64,000 nt of DNA, taken from NCBI GenBank assembly GCA_013180625.2, contig SNVD02004657.1:142288-206287 (forward strand), written 5' to 3'. The notes beneath the pieces are model-generated. The model was not told where the DNA came from, made no database searches, and saw nothing but the letters and a program-made list of their open reading frames with translations. A program made the position numbers and the translations under genes. This document shows, piece after piece, positions 11,455 to 22,299 of the stretch (position 1 is its first letter; the number at the start of each line of letters is the position of its first letter). This DNA comes from Boswellia sacra. Lineage: Eukaryota > Streptophyta > Magnoliopsida > Sapindales > Burseraceae.

Positions 11455-12720
11455 GTTATCAATTTTTCATCTTGTTCAACACTAAGTTCTGAAGAAATAA
11501 TAACAGGAAATGTATCACCTGCTCTCAAGAAAACGTGCTTCAAACCTTTGGGCAATGGAGAAAGTTCAACTTTTGGAGTCTCTAAGTTAGAGGGTTTTGG
11601 CTTCTCTCTTCCACAAGGCAATTCTTCAAAGCGTGGTTGCCAAAATCGAGTCCTTTTATCCTGTGAGTCAAAAACACCAAACACATTAGTTGTATCATCA
11701 AGATAAAATAAATCTTCAAATTCAGAATCAAGAAGGTAGTCTAAAGAGTCAAAATCCTGTTTCCTATAAGCCTCCTCTGAGATAAGTGTGTCTATCATAT
11801 ATGAATGGTAGCAATCGTCCTCCTCTCGTGGTTGCTTTCCAATATGGAAAATATTCACCTCAAGAGTCATATTACCAAATGATAATTTCATTAGACCGTT
11901 CCTGCAATTAATAAAAGCATTAGCAGTGGCAAGAAAAGGTCTCCCTGAAATAAGAGGAATTTTGGATTCCATATTAACCACAGACTGAGTATCCAAAACA
12001 AGAAAATCAACAGGGTAATAAAATTTATCAATCTGTAATAAAACATCTTACACTATTCCCCGTGGTTTCTTGACTGATCGGTCGGCCAATTGTAGAACTA
12101 CGGATGTGGGTTTGATCTCTCCAAGTCCTAATTGTAAGTAAACCGAATAGGGCATGAGATTGACACTTGCTCCTAAGTCTAACAATGCTTGACTGATTTC
12201 ATGTGTCCCAATATGGCAGGAAATTGTAGGACACCCTGGATCTTTGTACTTGGGTGGGGTTTTCTATTCAATGACTGCACTTACCTGTTCCATCAAGAAT
12301 GCAGTCTTCTTGACATGGTGCTTTCTTTTGATGGTGCATAGATCCTTGATAACTTTGGCGTAAGCCGGAACCTGTTTGATTACATGCAACAAGGGAAGAT
12401 TAATCTTAACTTGTTTTAAGTGTTCTAGAATCTCACCTTGAACTTTCAAGTTTTTCCCATTAGATCTGAGAGCTTGGGGAAAAGGCACTTGAATCAAAAA
12501 TTTCTTTTCAAGTTCTTTCTCAAAAATGTTCTCCTTTTGTGGGAGAACATCTTTGTTTTCCATGGTAGTGTTGATTGGCAATGTAGGCTCATTTAAGATC
12601 TTACCACTTCGAGTAGTGATGGCATTTACCTCTTTGAGATTTTGTGTGTCAGAAGTAGAGGCTTGTGCATGTGTTGCCCTTTTGGATTAGATTGAGTTTG
12701 AGATGGAAACTTACCTCGCT
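11448..12720 (-). pseudogene. Decayed protease region of element B
   Basis: The retroviral-type aspartic protease is seen at about 11997-12260. The active-site motif is LLDLGASVNLMP, followed by PYSVYLQLGLGEI and YYPVDFLVLD, then IPLISGRPFLATANA in the open frame 11448-11996. There is a stop just before the KTPPKY segment (about 12264) and another after KKPRGIV (about 12050). Upstream, 12264-12581 encodes a linker with HVIKQVPAYAKVIKDLCT, which recurs in element F as AIEQVPHYTKCLKELCT. A cysteine-poor stretch between 12582 and 12918 has no long frame. Cleaving gag-pol is the known family role; this copy cannot make an intact enzyme. Confidence 0.85.
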
Positions 12721-12918
12721 CTTGTATGGTCAAAGCACTAGTTAGCTTAATAATTTGACTTTTGATCTCTTGTTCTCTTCCACCACTTGTTTAAGAACTG
12801 TTTCAAATTTTTGGTTCGTCTTATTTTGGGCCTCCATAAGTGCTTGTAAGGTGTCCTCTAAGGAATTCCTAACTTGTGGTGCATTGTATTGAGGTGCTTG
12901 ATAAGACTTGGGTGGTTG

Positions 12919-14020
12919 TTATTCCTGTTTCCATTGGTTGTTGTTTTGGGGGTTAGATTTCCAACTAAAGTTTGGGTGGTTTCTCCAGTTAGGGTTATAG
13001 GTTTCAGAATAGGGTGAATAAGGCTTTTTGTACATCCCTAAGGCGTTACATTGTTCCTCGTACACCCCTCTTATCTCACTGTAAGTTGGACAATCCTGAG
13101 CTAAGTGTTCCACCCCTCTTCCTATCTTTGGTTTTCAAGACTTCCAATTCCCTGGTTAAGACTTCTAATTGGGCTTTAAGGTTGTCCTCTTCCCTAAGAT
13201 GGTAAATTCCACTAGATCGTGACCTATTTGTGCTATCTGTAGCACTAAGTCCAGTCCATGTGTGGGCTTTTTGAGCTAAGTCTTTGAGGAATTCTAAGGC
13301 TTCCTCAGGGTCTTTTTGAAGAAACTCTCCGTTGTACATCATCTCAACAAATTGGCGCTCCCTAATTGTTAGTCCCTCATAGAAATAACTAACCAAGCGC
13401 TAATTTTCATACCCATGATGAGGACACATGTTTAACAACTCTTTAAATCTCTCCCAAGTTTGGTACAAGGTTTCACTATCTTTTTGGGAGAAAGAGGAAA
13501 TTTGTCTTTTCAGGCCGTTAGTCTTATGTTGTGGAAAATATTTGTTAAAAAACACTTTGGTCATTTCTGTCCAAGTTCCTATGGATCTCGGCCTTAAAGA
13601 GTATAGCCAACTCTTTGCCCTGTCTTTTAGAGAAAAAGGGAAAAATTTTAACCTGACAGAATCTATGGCATTAGCCTGACTATGAAATGTGCCCACTACT
13701 TCTTCAAATTCTCTAACATGCACATACGGGTTTTCACTATCTAAACCATGAAAAGTTGGTAAAAGATGTATCATCCCAGGTTGAAAGTCCAATTTTGGTG
13801 TATTAGGTGGAAATATGATACATGATGGTGTGGCTGTGCGGGTAGGATGCAAGTAATCTTTTAGAGTTTTAACGGGGTTGTCCTCATGTTGGCTCATTGT
13901 ATCAGAATTAGAAGATGAAGATGAACCAAGAATTAATTTTTCTTCGGTTGCAAAATCTTGTTGTGGTTCTAGTTCTGATTTTTTCATAAATCTCCCTCGT
14001 TTGTCTCTAGATTGCTTCAT
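12919..14020 (-). pseudogene. Decayed gag of element B
   Basis: Starts at an ATG (14020) with a basic N-terminus. The retrotransposon gag domain spans about residues 75-205, with LLPTFHGLDSENPYVHV, FPFSLKDRAKSWL and TWERFKELL. An in-frame TAG sits after HHGYEN at 13400, where a tryptophan codon is expected, and the frame then continues with SYFYEGLT. A frameshift at about 13100-13115 breaks the nucleocapsid: only the second half of a CCHC knuckle (EHLAQDC) is readable. It is followed by the Asn/Pro-rich tail NPNWRNHPNFSW. The 5' leader repeats lie just upstream. Confidence 0.9.
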
Positions 14021-14082
14021 ACATCACTCACAATTTGTCTCTCTTTTTGTTTTTTTTTTGTTTTTTTTACACAAGAAAGTTC

Positions 14083-14650
14083 TCAAATAAAGTCAAAAAG
14101 CAATAAGATAACAAAAGTTAGAGAGAATAATAGCAACAATAATAATAAAACAAACAAGGTGGCAAAGCCAACCTTTGACAAGTATATATAGAATATAAAA
14201 AAAATTAAAACAAATAACAAGTAAAGGCGGCAAAGCCGACCTTTAACAAGTAAAATAATAATAACAATATAATAATAAAACAAACAAGGTGGCAAAGCCA
14301 ACCTTTGACAAGTATATATAGAATATAAAAAAAATTAAAACAAATAACAAGTAAAAGAAATAAGGCGGCAAAGCCGACCTTTTACAAGTAATAACAACAA
14401 TAATAATAATAAAAGAAACAAGGTGGCAAAGCCGACCTTTAACAAGTAAAAGAAATAAGGCGGCAAAGCCGTCCTTTAAAAAGTAAAAGAAATAAGGCGG
14501 CAAAGCCGACCTTTAACAAGTAAAATAATAATAATAATAATAAAACAAATAAGGTGGCAAAGCCGTCCTTTAACAAGTAAAAGAAACAAGGCGGCAAAGC
14601 CGACTTTTGAAAAGTAAAAGGAGCAAGGCGGCAAAGCCGACCTTTGAAAA
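14083..14650 (-). repeat. 5' leader hairpin array of element B (10 units)
   Basis: Ten copies of a core close to aaggcggcaaagccgacctt lie between gag and the PBS, at about 14155, 14225, 14287, 14361, 14420, 14457, 14493, 14550, 14589 and 14625. Most copies hold a perfect cggc-aaa-gccg hairpin, and the ggtggcaaagcc variants keep a shorter stem. Spacers vary from about 10 to 45 bases and are A-rich. In the element RNA this would be a string of small stem-loops with UUU loops. Open frames through it are repeat artefacts. Confidence 0.88.
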
Positions 14651-14654
14651 GTAA

Positions 14655-14805
14655 AAGGAATAAGGTTAGTCAAAGTTAGAAAAATTAGGCAAATTAGTCA
14701 AAGTTAGGAAAATTAGTCAAATTTGTCAAAGTTAGGAAAATTAGGCAAATTAGTCAAAGTTAGGAAAATTAGGCAAATTATTCCAAGTTAGGCCAAAAAA
14801 AAGAA
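14655..14805 (-). repeat. Second leader tandem array of element B
   Basis: Four to five imperfect repeats of about 30 bp built on gtcaaagttaggaaaatta(ggcaaatta). They lie between the hairpin array and the PBS. No coding potential. Confidence 0.75.
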
Positions 14806-14845
14806 AAGGAAATAAAAAATACAAACCGTCTTTCGTCCATTTTAC

Positions 14846-14864
14846 CTCCCTGGCAACGGCGCCA
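14846..14864 (-). other. Primer-binding site of element B
   Basis: On the minus strand the sequence is tggcgccgttgccagggag, beginning five bases inside the 5' LTR. It differs from the element F PBS mainly at one position (ccaggga against ccgggga). Fits a tRNA-Asp type primer. Confidence 0.88.
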
Positions 14865-14869
14865 ATTTT

Positions 14870-16295
14870 TGGTTACGCTCAAAATATACCGCGGTTATTG
14901 TAGTATATGTTGAGGTGTCGAATCCACAAGAAGGCCTTCAATAAAAGAGGTTCGTAAAACAAAAATATTAAAAAGATAATAAAAATGTAAAATTTAACTT
15001 TGAAGTGATTAGTTCTAAAGAAAATTCAGTGTTTAATAATTGGAAACAATCGATGGTAATTAAGAAGTAAGGCATCGAGAATCACTTATATGTTTTGTAA
15101 ATCTAATCCCCACTTTGATTTAATAATTATAACTCAATTGAAAGTTTCACATCCCAAACAATCAGTCGGAAAATATGTATAATATAGCATAAATGATAAA
15201 CACATGTATTTGATATGCATAAACTCTTTACAAGCAATATTTACCAACAACATTCATCCTTACAAGTTATCCAAGAGCGACAATATATCATATGACAATA
15301 TTGTACTAAAGGACTAACTCATAAAACGAAACTACCAGTAACAATTATAATTCAACATGAATCACATAAAGAAAGCATGACTGAATTTATATGAAATTGA
15401 GAATTATAATTTCTGGATTAAAAAGAAATCACAAGATGAGAAAGAGTTTAACACATAAACAAACATACAATCTTTATAGCCCTTGAGGTAGAATGAAAGT
15501 GGAGAAATAGATAAACTACACATACAAGTTCATCTCTAGCCTTACCAAGAGTTCAAGCCTAACTTACAATTCATTCTTATCATTTCTAAAAAGAAAATAC
15601 AAGAGAGAATTGTAATATACAATGATAAAATGCGAACTCAAATGATTTTTTCTCTCCCCCCATTCAATTCCTCAAGTTGTCCTTAAATAGGTAATGAAAT
15701 GGAACTATTACACCAAACCTCCACCAATTTTTCCACATTGTCGGCCACCAAACATTCCACCAAATTGCAGCTGATTTTTGACCACTAAATGGACCAAATT
15801 GGATTTGTGGAAAACATGAAAGTTGTAGCATTTTGTCTCAGCTTTCCAGGGCCACCAGATTCATGTAATTTGGACAAGTATTCTCTAAGATATGACCTAA
15901 ATACTGGACATGGGTCGGGCTGAGAAACAACTACAATTTGGTTTTGTTGTATCTCAATTTCGGCCCATCAAATGTTGGATTCGGGCTTTTGATTGTTCTT
16001 CAACTTTGTGTAAAATTGAGACATGTTGCTCCAGGTTCAATAATCTCTCCATTTTGATCTATAGATTGAGAGTTGTGTCCATTTTATTAAACCTGAAAAA
16101 ATGATTTCCATTAATCACAATTTAAGGACAATACTTTATTTCAAGATAAAGACTAAAGAAAATGCAAAAGAAATGAAACAAATGTAAAAGAGGCATAAGC
16201 AAAATAATTATGCTAAAATATCATAAAAGCTTTATAATCCTGTCCAATTAGCATTAATTATTTATGCTTAAGAGTGTACTTTCATGCGTTTATCA
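14870..16295 (-). repeat. 5' LTR of element B
   Basis: 1426-bp partner of 4097-5521. In element orientation it starts TGATAAACGCATG and ends GAGCGTAACCA. As the 5' LTR it would supply the promoter for gag-pol and possibly for the accessory genes. Confidence 0.92.
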
Positions 16296-18165
16296 AGAGG
16301 TGATGCCGAAGGCCCAATGAAAGTAAGTCCTGGTTGCATTGTTATAATGTAGTAAAATTCAATAAAAATTTTAATTAACTATAATTTAATATACATTCTT
16401 ATGTTAATTTCTTTTTTGATAAATGTAATCAGAATGTGAGTACTTTTTTGTGCATTTTTTTAAATCATATTATTTTACTAGTTTAATTCAACTTAATTGG
16501 TTGATCATTTATGCATATGTGCAACACTTTATTTAAACAAATTAGACTAATGATGGCTAGTTATGGATTGAATTAGACTCGCTTTACACTTGTCATTATA
16601 CCTCTTGTTATTATAACTTTGGGTTGAAGAGAAGTTTATTGTAAGTTACTAATTTTTATTATAACATTACTATTTTAATTAAATTTTAACTTGTAGGAGC
16701 ACAAAGCACTCGCTTTAATTGTGTTCCATGTTAAAACTTCATGATTGCAACAAATGTATTGCAAGTATGGGAAAACAACAAGTAGGAGAATTCAATTAAT
16801 TATGGCTTTACTTGCATTCTCTTTAAATATTCTTCTTCTCCTTCTTCCAAGTTCGAGGTTAGCTAAAGCGAGTGCTACGTATTTCTTATGAGGTGAGTCA
16901 AAATGTTATTGGATATTCTAATTATGTAATCATGTTTATAAATATATATCCCTTTAATTCATTTTTCTAATTATTAAATTAGGCTACCATAAAGGTTTTT
17001 TGTAGTCAAAAAATACCAAATGAATTTTATATTTCAACTTTTAAAAAAATATATAACCCACATGAAAAAGTTAACAAATAACTAACCAAGTACTTGTCTA
17101 TAAAATCAGTAAAAGGAAATCTTAAATCAAGAGAAAGTGATAAGTAACTATTTCAAACATGGATCTAATAAAGTTCATGTGTGGCTAAGCTTGCAGATTT
17201 CAAGTAATCACAATTATATTTTATGTGTTTAAATGTTTTTATAAGGGTTATTATTTCGAGTTTCAAATGAAGTGGAAGGTTTGATAGATTTTTTGCCTAC
17301 ATTTCTGCATGTTAATTCATTCAATATTCATTTATAATGTATTTCAATCTTTGTTTAAGTTATTGGACTAAGTAATCTGATTTCCTTTGGTGTTTGTGGT
17401 GTTATTGTTTCAAGTATCTTTTGTATAGTACAATTGGCCTTGCATAGCTGCTGGGTATATACGAAGGGGAGATCATAATTACTTCCAAGGTTGATGCAAA
17501 GTAACATTTTTCTTTTTCACTCTTTCACTTCATAACTTATATATGTGAGATGCACTTGAACTGTCACTGTCAAAATCTTTGTTTGCTTTAGTTCATCATG
17601 GCAATTACAATTCTTCTATTTTACTCATGCGAAAATATAATTCATTTGACTTGCAGATCTTTGTCACATAGCTTAGGCAAAGGTGAGAAGCATTAGTTAT
17701 TCATGGAGATTATGAATTTTCTTGACATAGTGGAGCCATTGATGGAAAAGTGTTGGATGAAATGGTGATTATATCTTTAAGAATCTTTCTTCCGTCTCTA
17801 CTATTTTCTGATTTCTTTTTTGTAATGGTACAGTAATATATTAATTATGGATGAAGTAGAAAAAGGATTTTAAACTTAGACATGATTATGAAAATATATC
17901 AATAGATCCGAAATTACATTTTTCTAGAGTTGAGATATAATTGTAGCATATTTTGTTGAGTACGATAAATGTGGAATTGTGTATGGTACTCTTAATTGCT
18001 TATTGTGAGATGTTGGAAGTCGAATGTTGATTTGATAATAGTTGTAATTATACTGTTATTATATGCTAGATTCATAAATTTGTTTTAACATTTTATAAAT
18101 AGTTAATTTACCAATATTTCATACTATATATATATATTTTTTAAATTTCTTAAAAATCATATTTA
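16296..18165. other. AT-rich intergenic DNA, no gene recognised
   Basis: Nothing convincing over 1.9 kb. The gag of element A does not resume here, so the flank right of element B is unrelated to the left flank or too decayed to match. Short TG-rich and AT-rich stretches only. Confidence 0.6.
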
Positions 18166-18348
18166 GCGGCTAAAAACTATCAAATATTTTTTTTTATTTT
18201 TTTAATTAACCATATTTGGTGGCCAAAAACCGCCAAGTATAGTAGCATACATATTTGGCGTTTTGACCAATCGTCAAATAGACAATATTTGACGATGCCA
18301 TTGGTGTCGCTTTTTTGATTGCCAAATATGAGAATTTTTCTTGTAGTG
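18165..18348. mobile_element. End of a CACTA-type DNA transposon (other end not found)
   Basis: The segment ends in tttttcttgtagtg, the inverse of cactacaagaaaaa, the classic CACTA terminus. Upstream, atttggcg/cgccaaatat-like subterminal motifs recur in both orientations, as is usual for this superfamily. I found no matching start between 16.3 and 18.2 kb, so this is a fragment or the rest lies elsewhere. Confidence 0.65.
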
Positions 18349-18409
18349 TTAGTAATTTTCGTTCAGTCTCAGTATTTCCACCGAATGATATAATTTCACG
18401 TGGTCATAT

Positions 18410-18530
18410 CACTACAAGAAAGGGAGTTATACACAGCGCATTTTTAAGGCGGTTTTTTAAAAACCGCCGCAGAAGGTATCTACGGAGCACGTTTAAGGCG
18501 GTTTATTAAACCGCCGTAGAAAGGTGCAGC
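18410..18530. repeat. Left CACTA terminus and subterminal repeats
   Basis: Terminus cactacaagaaa, followed by two inverted-repeat pairs aaggcggttt...aaaccgcc at about 18447-18472 and 18493-18520. These resemble the right-end array at 22.3-22.75 kb. Confidence 0.7.
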
Positions 18531-19090
18531 AAAATCCCCAAATCGTTTCCATCTAACCCTACTGTGTTATTTTCCCTCTTGTTTCTTCTCAAGTTCCCCT
18601 ATTTGGAAATTATCTCAATTCAATTTCCCACCCCTTCTTGCATCTCGATCACTTCACGGTGCCAATTTCCTGTATTTCCAAACCCCTCATCTTCACGAAA
18701 CTCCAATTCCAGTATCAGCTCTTCACTGAATAAAGGATCCAGTCACTTCTCAATCATTTTTGTATCGGCTATTACTCTCATAACCTCACTCTCTCGATCT
18801 CAGGTATGCTGCTGGCTCGATCTCAATTATGATCTTTGATGATAATATTTGGCTGCTTATAGTTTCATGTTGTTTTACTTGTGTCGTGCCTTTCTGTTTG
18901 TGGAGCCGAGAGGGTTCTGGCTTGACTAAAATTTGTCATTTTAAAAAATAAGGACAAATAAGTAAACCCTTCAAAATAAAAATCTAAAGACCCTCTTCGA
19001 TCTTACTTTCCCTCTCCCTATGCTTTCACTTGTGCTCTAGGGTTTACGTTTGGGTATGAAAGTGTCAAGCGGGAATCTCTTGATCCGTGA

Positions 19091-19298
19091 ATGTTCGTGG
19101 ACTTAGACCTCTCTCTGGGCGTCCTCGACTCCGATTTCTGCTTCGCTTTCAATTACAGCAACTTCTCTGATCAAGTCTTGAGAATAGAAATCTTGCCTGA
19201 TTTGCTTGAGACTAAATCCGTTGGCGATGCTTGCTCCACCATCGCTGATTGGGCCCGTAACTGCAACCGATGGAGAGAAGACATTAAAAAGGACTCTG
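19091..19298 (+). pseudogene. Captured first-exon fragment of a POB1/LRB-like BTB-POZ gene
   Basis: Translation contains FCFAFNYSNFSDQVLRIEI and IADWARNCNRWREDIKKD. These match from memory the N-terminal region of plant POB1/LRB BTB-POZ proteins (substrate receptors of CUL3 ubiquitin ligases). The block ends at a plausible donor (ctg|gtacac) at 19298. The BTB domain itself is absent. The upstream 18970-19090 stretch may be the captured 5' UTR. Being only a fragment, it should not make a functional receptor. Confidence 0.7.
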
Positions 19299-20329
19299 GT
19301 ACACCTCTGACTTTCCAATAATTTTGTTTTGTTGTTGCTGTTGTTTGATCGCTTAATACTGGATGGATGGATTAGATGCTTTTTGTACCTCATTGTATAA
19401 TTTCTATATTTTAAATTTAAATTGAGAACAAGATTTATATGTATTGGTGTTAAGGTTTGGCTCTGATTGATTTTGAAATTGAGAATTTTAAGCGTTGATG
19501 TTTTCATGCATCGTGAGCTGCAGATTTTAATAAATTAGATTTTAGTATTTCTAATTACATTGTGAAGTATGTCGATATGAGTTTCTCCTGATGTGAATTA
19601 CATTTTTTTAAAAAAAATTTTCTGGTTTGCTTTATTATACCATTTGGTCTTCTCAGACAATTATTACAAATTCATATTGTATAATGAGGCAAAAGAATTT
19701 TGCTCGATCAACTTATCAGTTCACTGCATGATGAACAAAAAACAAAGAATGAAGTAAAAACCAGATTCTTATTTTATGAAAATGAGTGAATAGATTACAT
19801 TGCACTTTATATAGACTCAAGGACACGTGCGAAGCATTGTTCCTAGATTCACGATATCTCAACTAGAATTACGATAACTAGCAAAGCTAAACATGTGAAG
19901 ATGAAACTGATCATGACATGTTTGTACATGGTTTACATGTGGACTGAGTTGTTACATGAGTTAGCTTCATATGGAGTGAGTTAAAGATGCATGATTCTGC
20001 ACTTCCAGGTAACTTTCAATTCTCTGTTAGATCTTTGTTGTTGTTTTACACTTTTCGGATCTTAAAAGAAAAAAAAGGTTGTTTCTCTTTTATTATGGTT
20101 ATTGTTCGTTAATTGAGAGTCAGATGCGTTGACTGGAATGATCAGGGGCTGTTAGTGTTGAAGTGAATGAGAAACAGACTTCGTTGACTATGCCATCATA
20201 TATATTTTATCACTTTAGTACCAGTGGACTTGCTGTTGTGTTGAACATTAAGTTTACTGAATAACATAACCTTTCTGAGTTTCTAATGGGGATTTATAGA
20301 TATTTAATATATCTAAGCTTGGAATGCAG

Positions 20330-21075
20330 ATGTACTCAAAGTTAGGCTGCAAATGCAACTTGTTGGTCAGAAGGGACGTTTGACTGGAATGGTACCTTGC
20401 TGACCTTTAAAATTAATTTCATAATTATGCTCTGGTTTGTTAGATTATTTTTGTGAGATTTGTTAATGTATGGATCTGTGCAGGGACAATTATTTGTTCA
20501 AATATTGAAAAATGAAGGTCCAAGTTCTTTGTAATTTGTTCAAAACAATATTCAGTTATTATTGTAATTGTGTACTCTGGTTAAAATTTTCTGCTATAAC
20601 AGAAAAGCTAGAGATGACCAAAGATCAAAGTCTTCTACATGTGGTAAAGTCTTGTCAAGGTCCAAACTGAATAAATGTTCTGGGGAGAGTTTTTGTTATC
20701 TTATTAAAGTATATGCAGAATAGTAGCATGATAAATCATGGCATATTGTTTAGTCATTAGATTTGCAATAAACTGGCAAATGCAAAGCCCGACCTTTTGA
20801 TGTTTTTGAAAGTTGACACCATTTATTTCCAAAATTAATGCTGTCATGAGATGCATAAGAAGAACTGCACATGCCATGCTGTCACTGGAAAAGTATACTT
20901 CGTTGATATCTAACTGAATACATGTATGCGTACTTTATGAAGATCAAGTACAGTTGCAGGCACAGCGAGTACCCTCATAACCGCACCTGTGGACATGGTC
21001 AAAACCCGTCTCATGTTGCAAAGAGAATCTGGAAAAGTTGGGAACTACAAAAATGGATTTCATTGTGCATATTAG
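20330..21075 (+). pseudogene. Captured exons of a mitochondrial substrate carrier gene
   Basis: Three exon-like blocks with intron borders. 20330-20391 encodes VLKVRLQMQLVGQKG and has a gcag acceptor and a gt donor. 20484-20540 encodes GQLFVQILKNEGPSS and then hits a stop. 20960-21075 encodes TLITAPVDMVKTRLMLQRES, including the carrier signature PxD-x2-K/R, and ends in tag where a glutamine codon before the donor is expected. The introns show capture at DNA level. The stops and the missing other repeats mean no transporter is made. Confidence 0.75.
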
Positions 21076-21904
21076 GTATCCCTTTTTTTTAAACCTTTTT
21101 AATATTTTTCCTTGCAGTCTTGTTTTAGACCATTCTTTTTACTTATTCATCATTGGGATTGGCTTTCTTGTATAATGTTATGATTGGCTTTCTTGTATAA
21201 TTGAAATAGAATAATATTTATATGCAGATTTTGCCTCTCGAGGATTTATTGGAAAGGTTGTAGTCAGATTCTAGTTCTACATTTGTTTATGTTTTCTAAT
21301 ACTTTGCTTAAAAAACCTCTCAAGAATTCCTTTAGCCAGTTTGAACTATGTATGTAGATAATATTGTTTTATTTAAATTGTTTCCTGCATTTGCTGATGT
21401 GCCTGCCATCCTCCCCTAAGAAGCCTCTTTTCAGAGTTCTTAAGGAATTTTGCTGGTCATGTGAGTTTTTTGTGCACAGCAAAGTCTTACAGACAAGGAT
21501 TATTGTGGTAAGAAGAAACACTTAGTAGGTTTTTTCTTCAGAAGACAATTTATTAATAAGTTATTCAACTGAAAATATATACTTTGAGCAAAAGCACTTC
21601 TAACAAAAATACTTTTAGAAACATGATTGTTTATGCAACCAACTTTAGCCCTGCTGTGAATTTATTGAAATCGATGATTGAACTGACATATATATATAGG
21701 CTTTTGCATTTTGCATTTTGTTTTCCCCAGGTCTATCCAGATGATACTTATATATAGGCTTTTGCATTTTGTTTTTCCCAAGTCTATCCAGATGATTCTT
21801 CAGAAGCTGAATAAGAGATGAATATTTAGATAAGGAAAAAGCTGTTATAACAATAGTGGTAGTTTCTTTAGTTCGAAGAACTGGTGTTTGAAGGATGCCA
21901 ATGT

Positions 21905-22085
21905 CTTCTTGTTAAGAAGCATGCAGCTGAAATCTTCTTGTCTGTCATTGTGTCATCATTATTCTTGTTGTATTCAACCGCTCTTGTTGGACGTCTTGTT
22001 GGATTAGAACCAAGTTTGACAATATCAATTCTACCCAGATGTATAACTGTTGCATTAGCCCTCAGTATTGTTTCATTGTTTGAAG
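21905..22085 (+). pseudogene. Captured exon of a PLGG1/LrgB-like plastid glycolate-glycerate transporter gene
   Basis: Translation includes KKHAAEIFLSVIVSS, YSTALVGRLVGLEPSL and ILPRCITVALALSIVS, a hydrophobic block I recognise as the LrgB-like half of plant PLGG1 proteins. It ends FEG at a gt donor (22085/22086). Only one exon is present, and the open frame continuing to 22144 is intron. Third unrelated gene piece in the same CACTA element. Confidence 0.75.
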
Positions 22086-22299
22086 GTACAATACTTTATG
22101 TACTTTGCACTTACAGGCTTGCCATCCTTTCTCCAATACTATAACGAAATATAAAAGGACAAAGCAAGATGCAATAGTTGGAGAACATGCTAGTTTCAAT
22201 ATTATGTTTTTTGTTTAATGCAAGTTAGTGCTTGCAATATCTTTTACCACTGCATACTAATTTTGAAAAACAAACTATATGTAAAATATTTGCAAAATT

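Larger units (their letters stand above)
4097..16295 (-). mobile_element. Element B: Ty3/gypsy (Tat/Athila type) LTR retrotransposon carrying ORF X and LOG
   Basis: The two LTRs (4097-5521 and 14870-16295) are about 96-97% identical by eye. The PBS (14846-14864) lies inside the right LTR, so the element reads on the minus strand. Order in the element: 5' LTR, PBS, hairpin-repeat leader, gag, protease, RT, RNase H, integrase, ORF X, a 63-bp conserved block, LOG, about 1.3 kb noncoding, 3' LTR. Total length is 12.2 kb. RT precedes integrase, as in Ty3/gypsy. Gag-pol carries several stops and frameshifts, so this copy is not autonomous. LTR ends are TG...CA, with TGATAAACGC at the 5' end in element orientation. 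The bases outside the LTRs (gacacc at left, agaggt at right) are not a target-site duplication, so one flank has probably been rearranged. Confidence 0.93.

Noticed and set aside
14083..14650. Possible CRISPR array (regular repeats with spacers)
   Set aside because: Spacers are A-rich, uneven and similar to each other. The host is a plant and the position is a retrotransposon leader.
14083..14673. Three hydrophobic frames resembling membrane proteins
   Set aside because: They are translations of the AT-rich hairpin repeats and share the same repeated words. They do not represent proteins.
4097..16295. LOG as an ordinary host gene overrun by flanking insertions
   Set aside because: It is intronless, in the sense orientation at a fixed place after integrase and ORF X, and the order recurs in element F.
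4097..16295. Integrated pararetrovirus (caulimovirid)
   Set aside because: There are true LTRs, a tRNA-Asp-type PBS, a gag domain and a DDE integrase, all of which fit a Ty3/gypsy retrotransposon.
4091..16301. Target-site duplication for element B
   Set aside because: gacacc and agaggt do not match. No convincing duplication was found near either edge.
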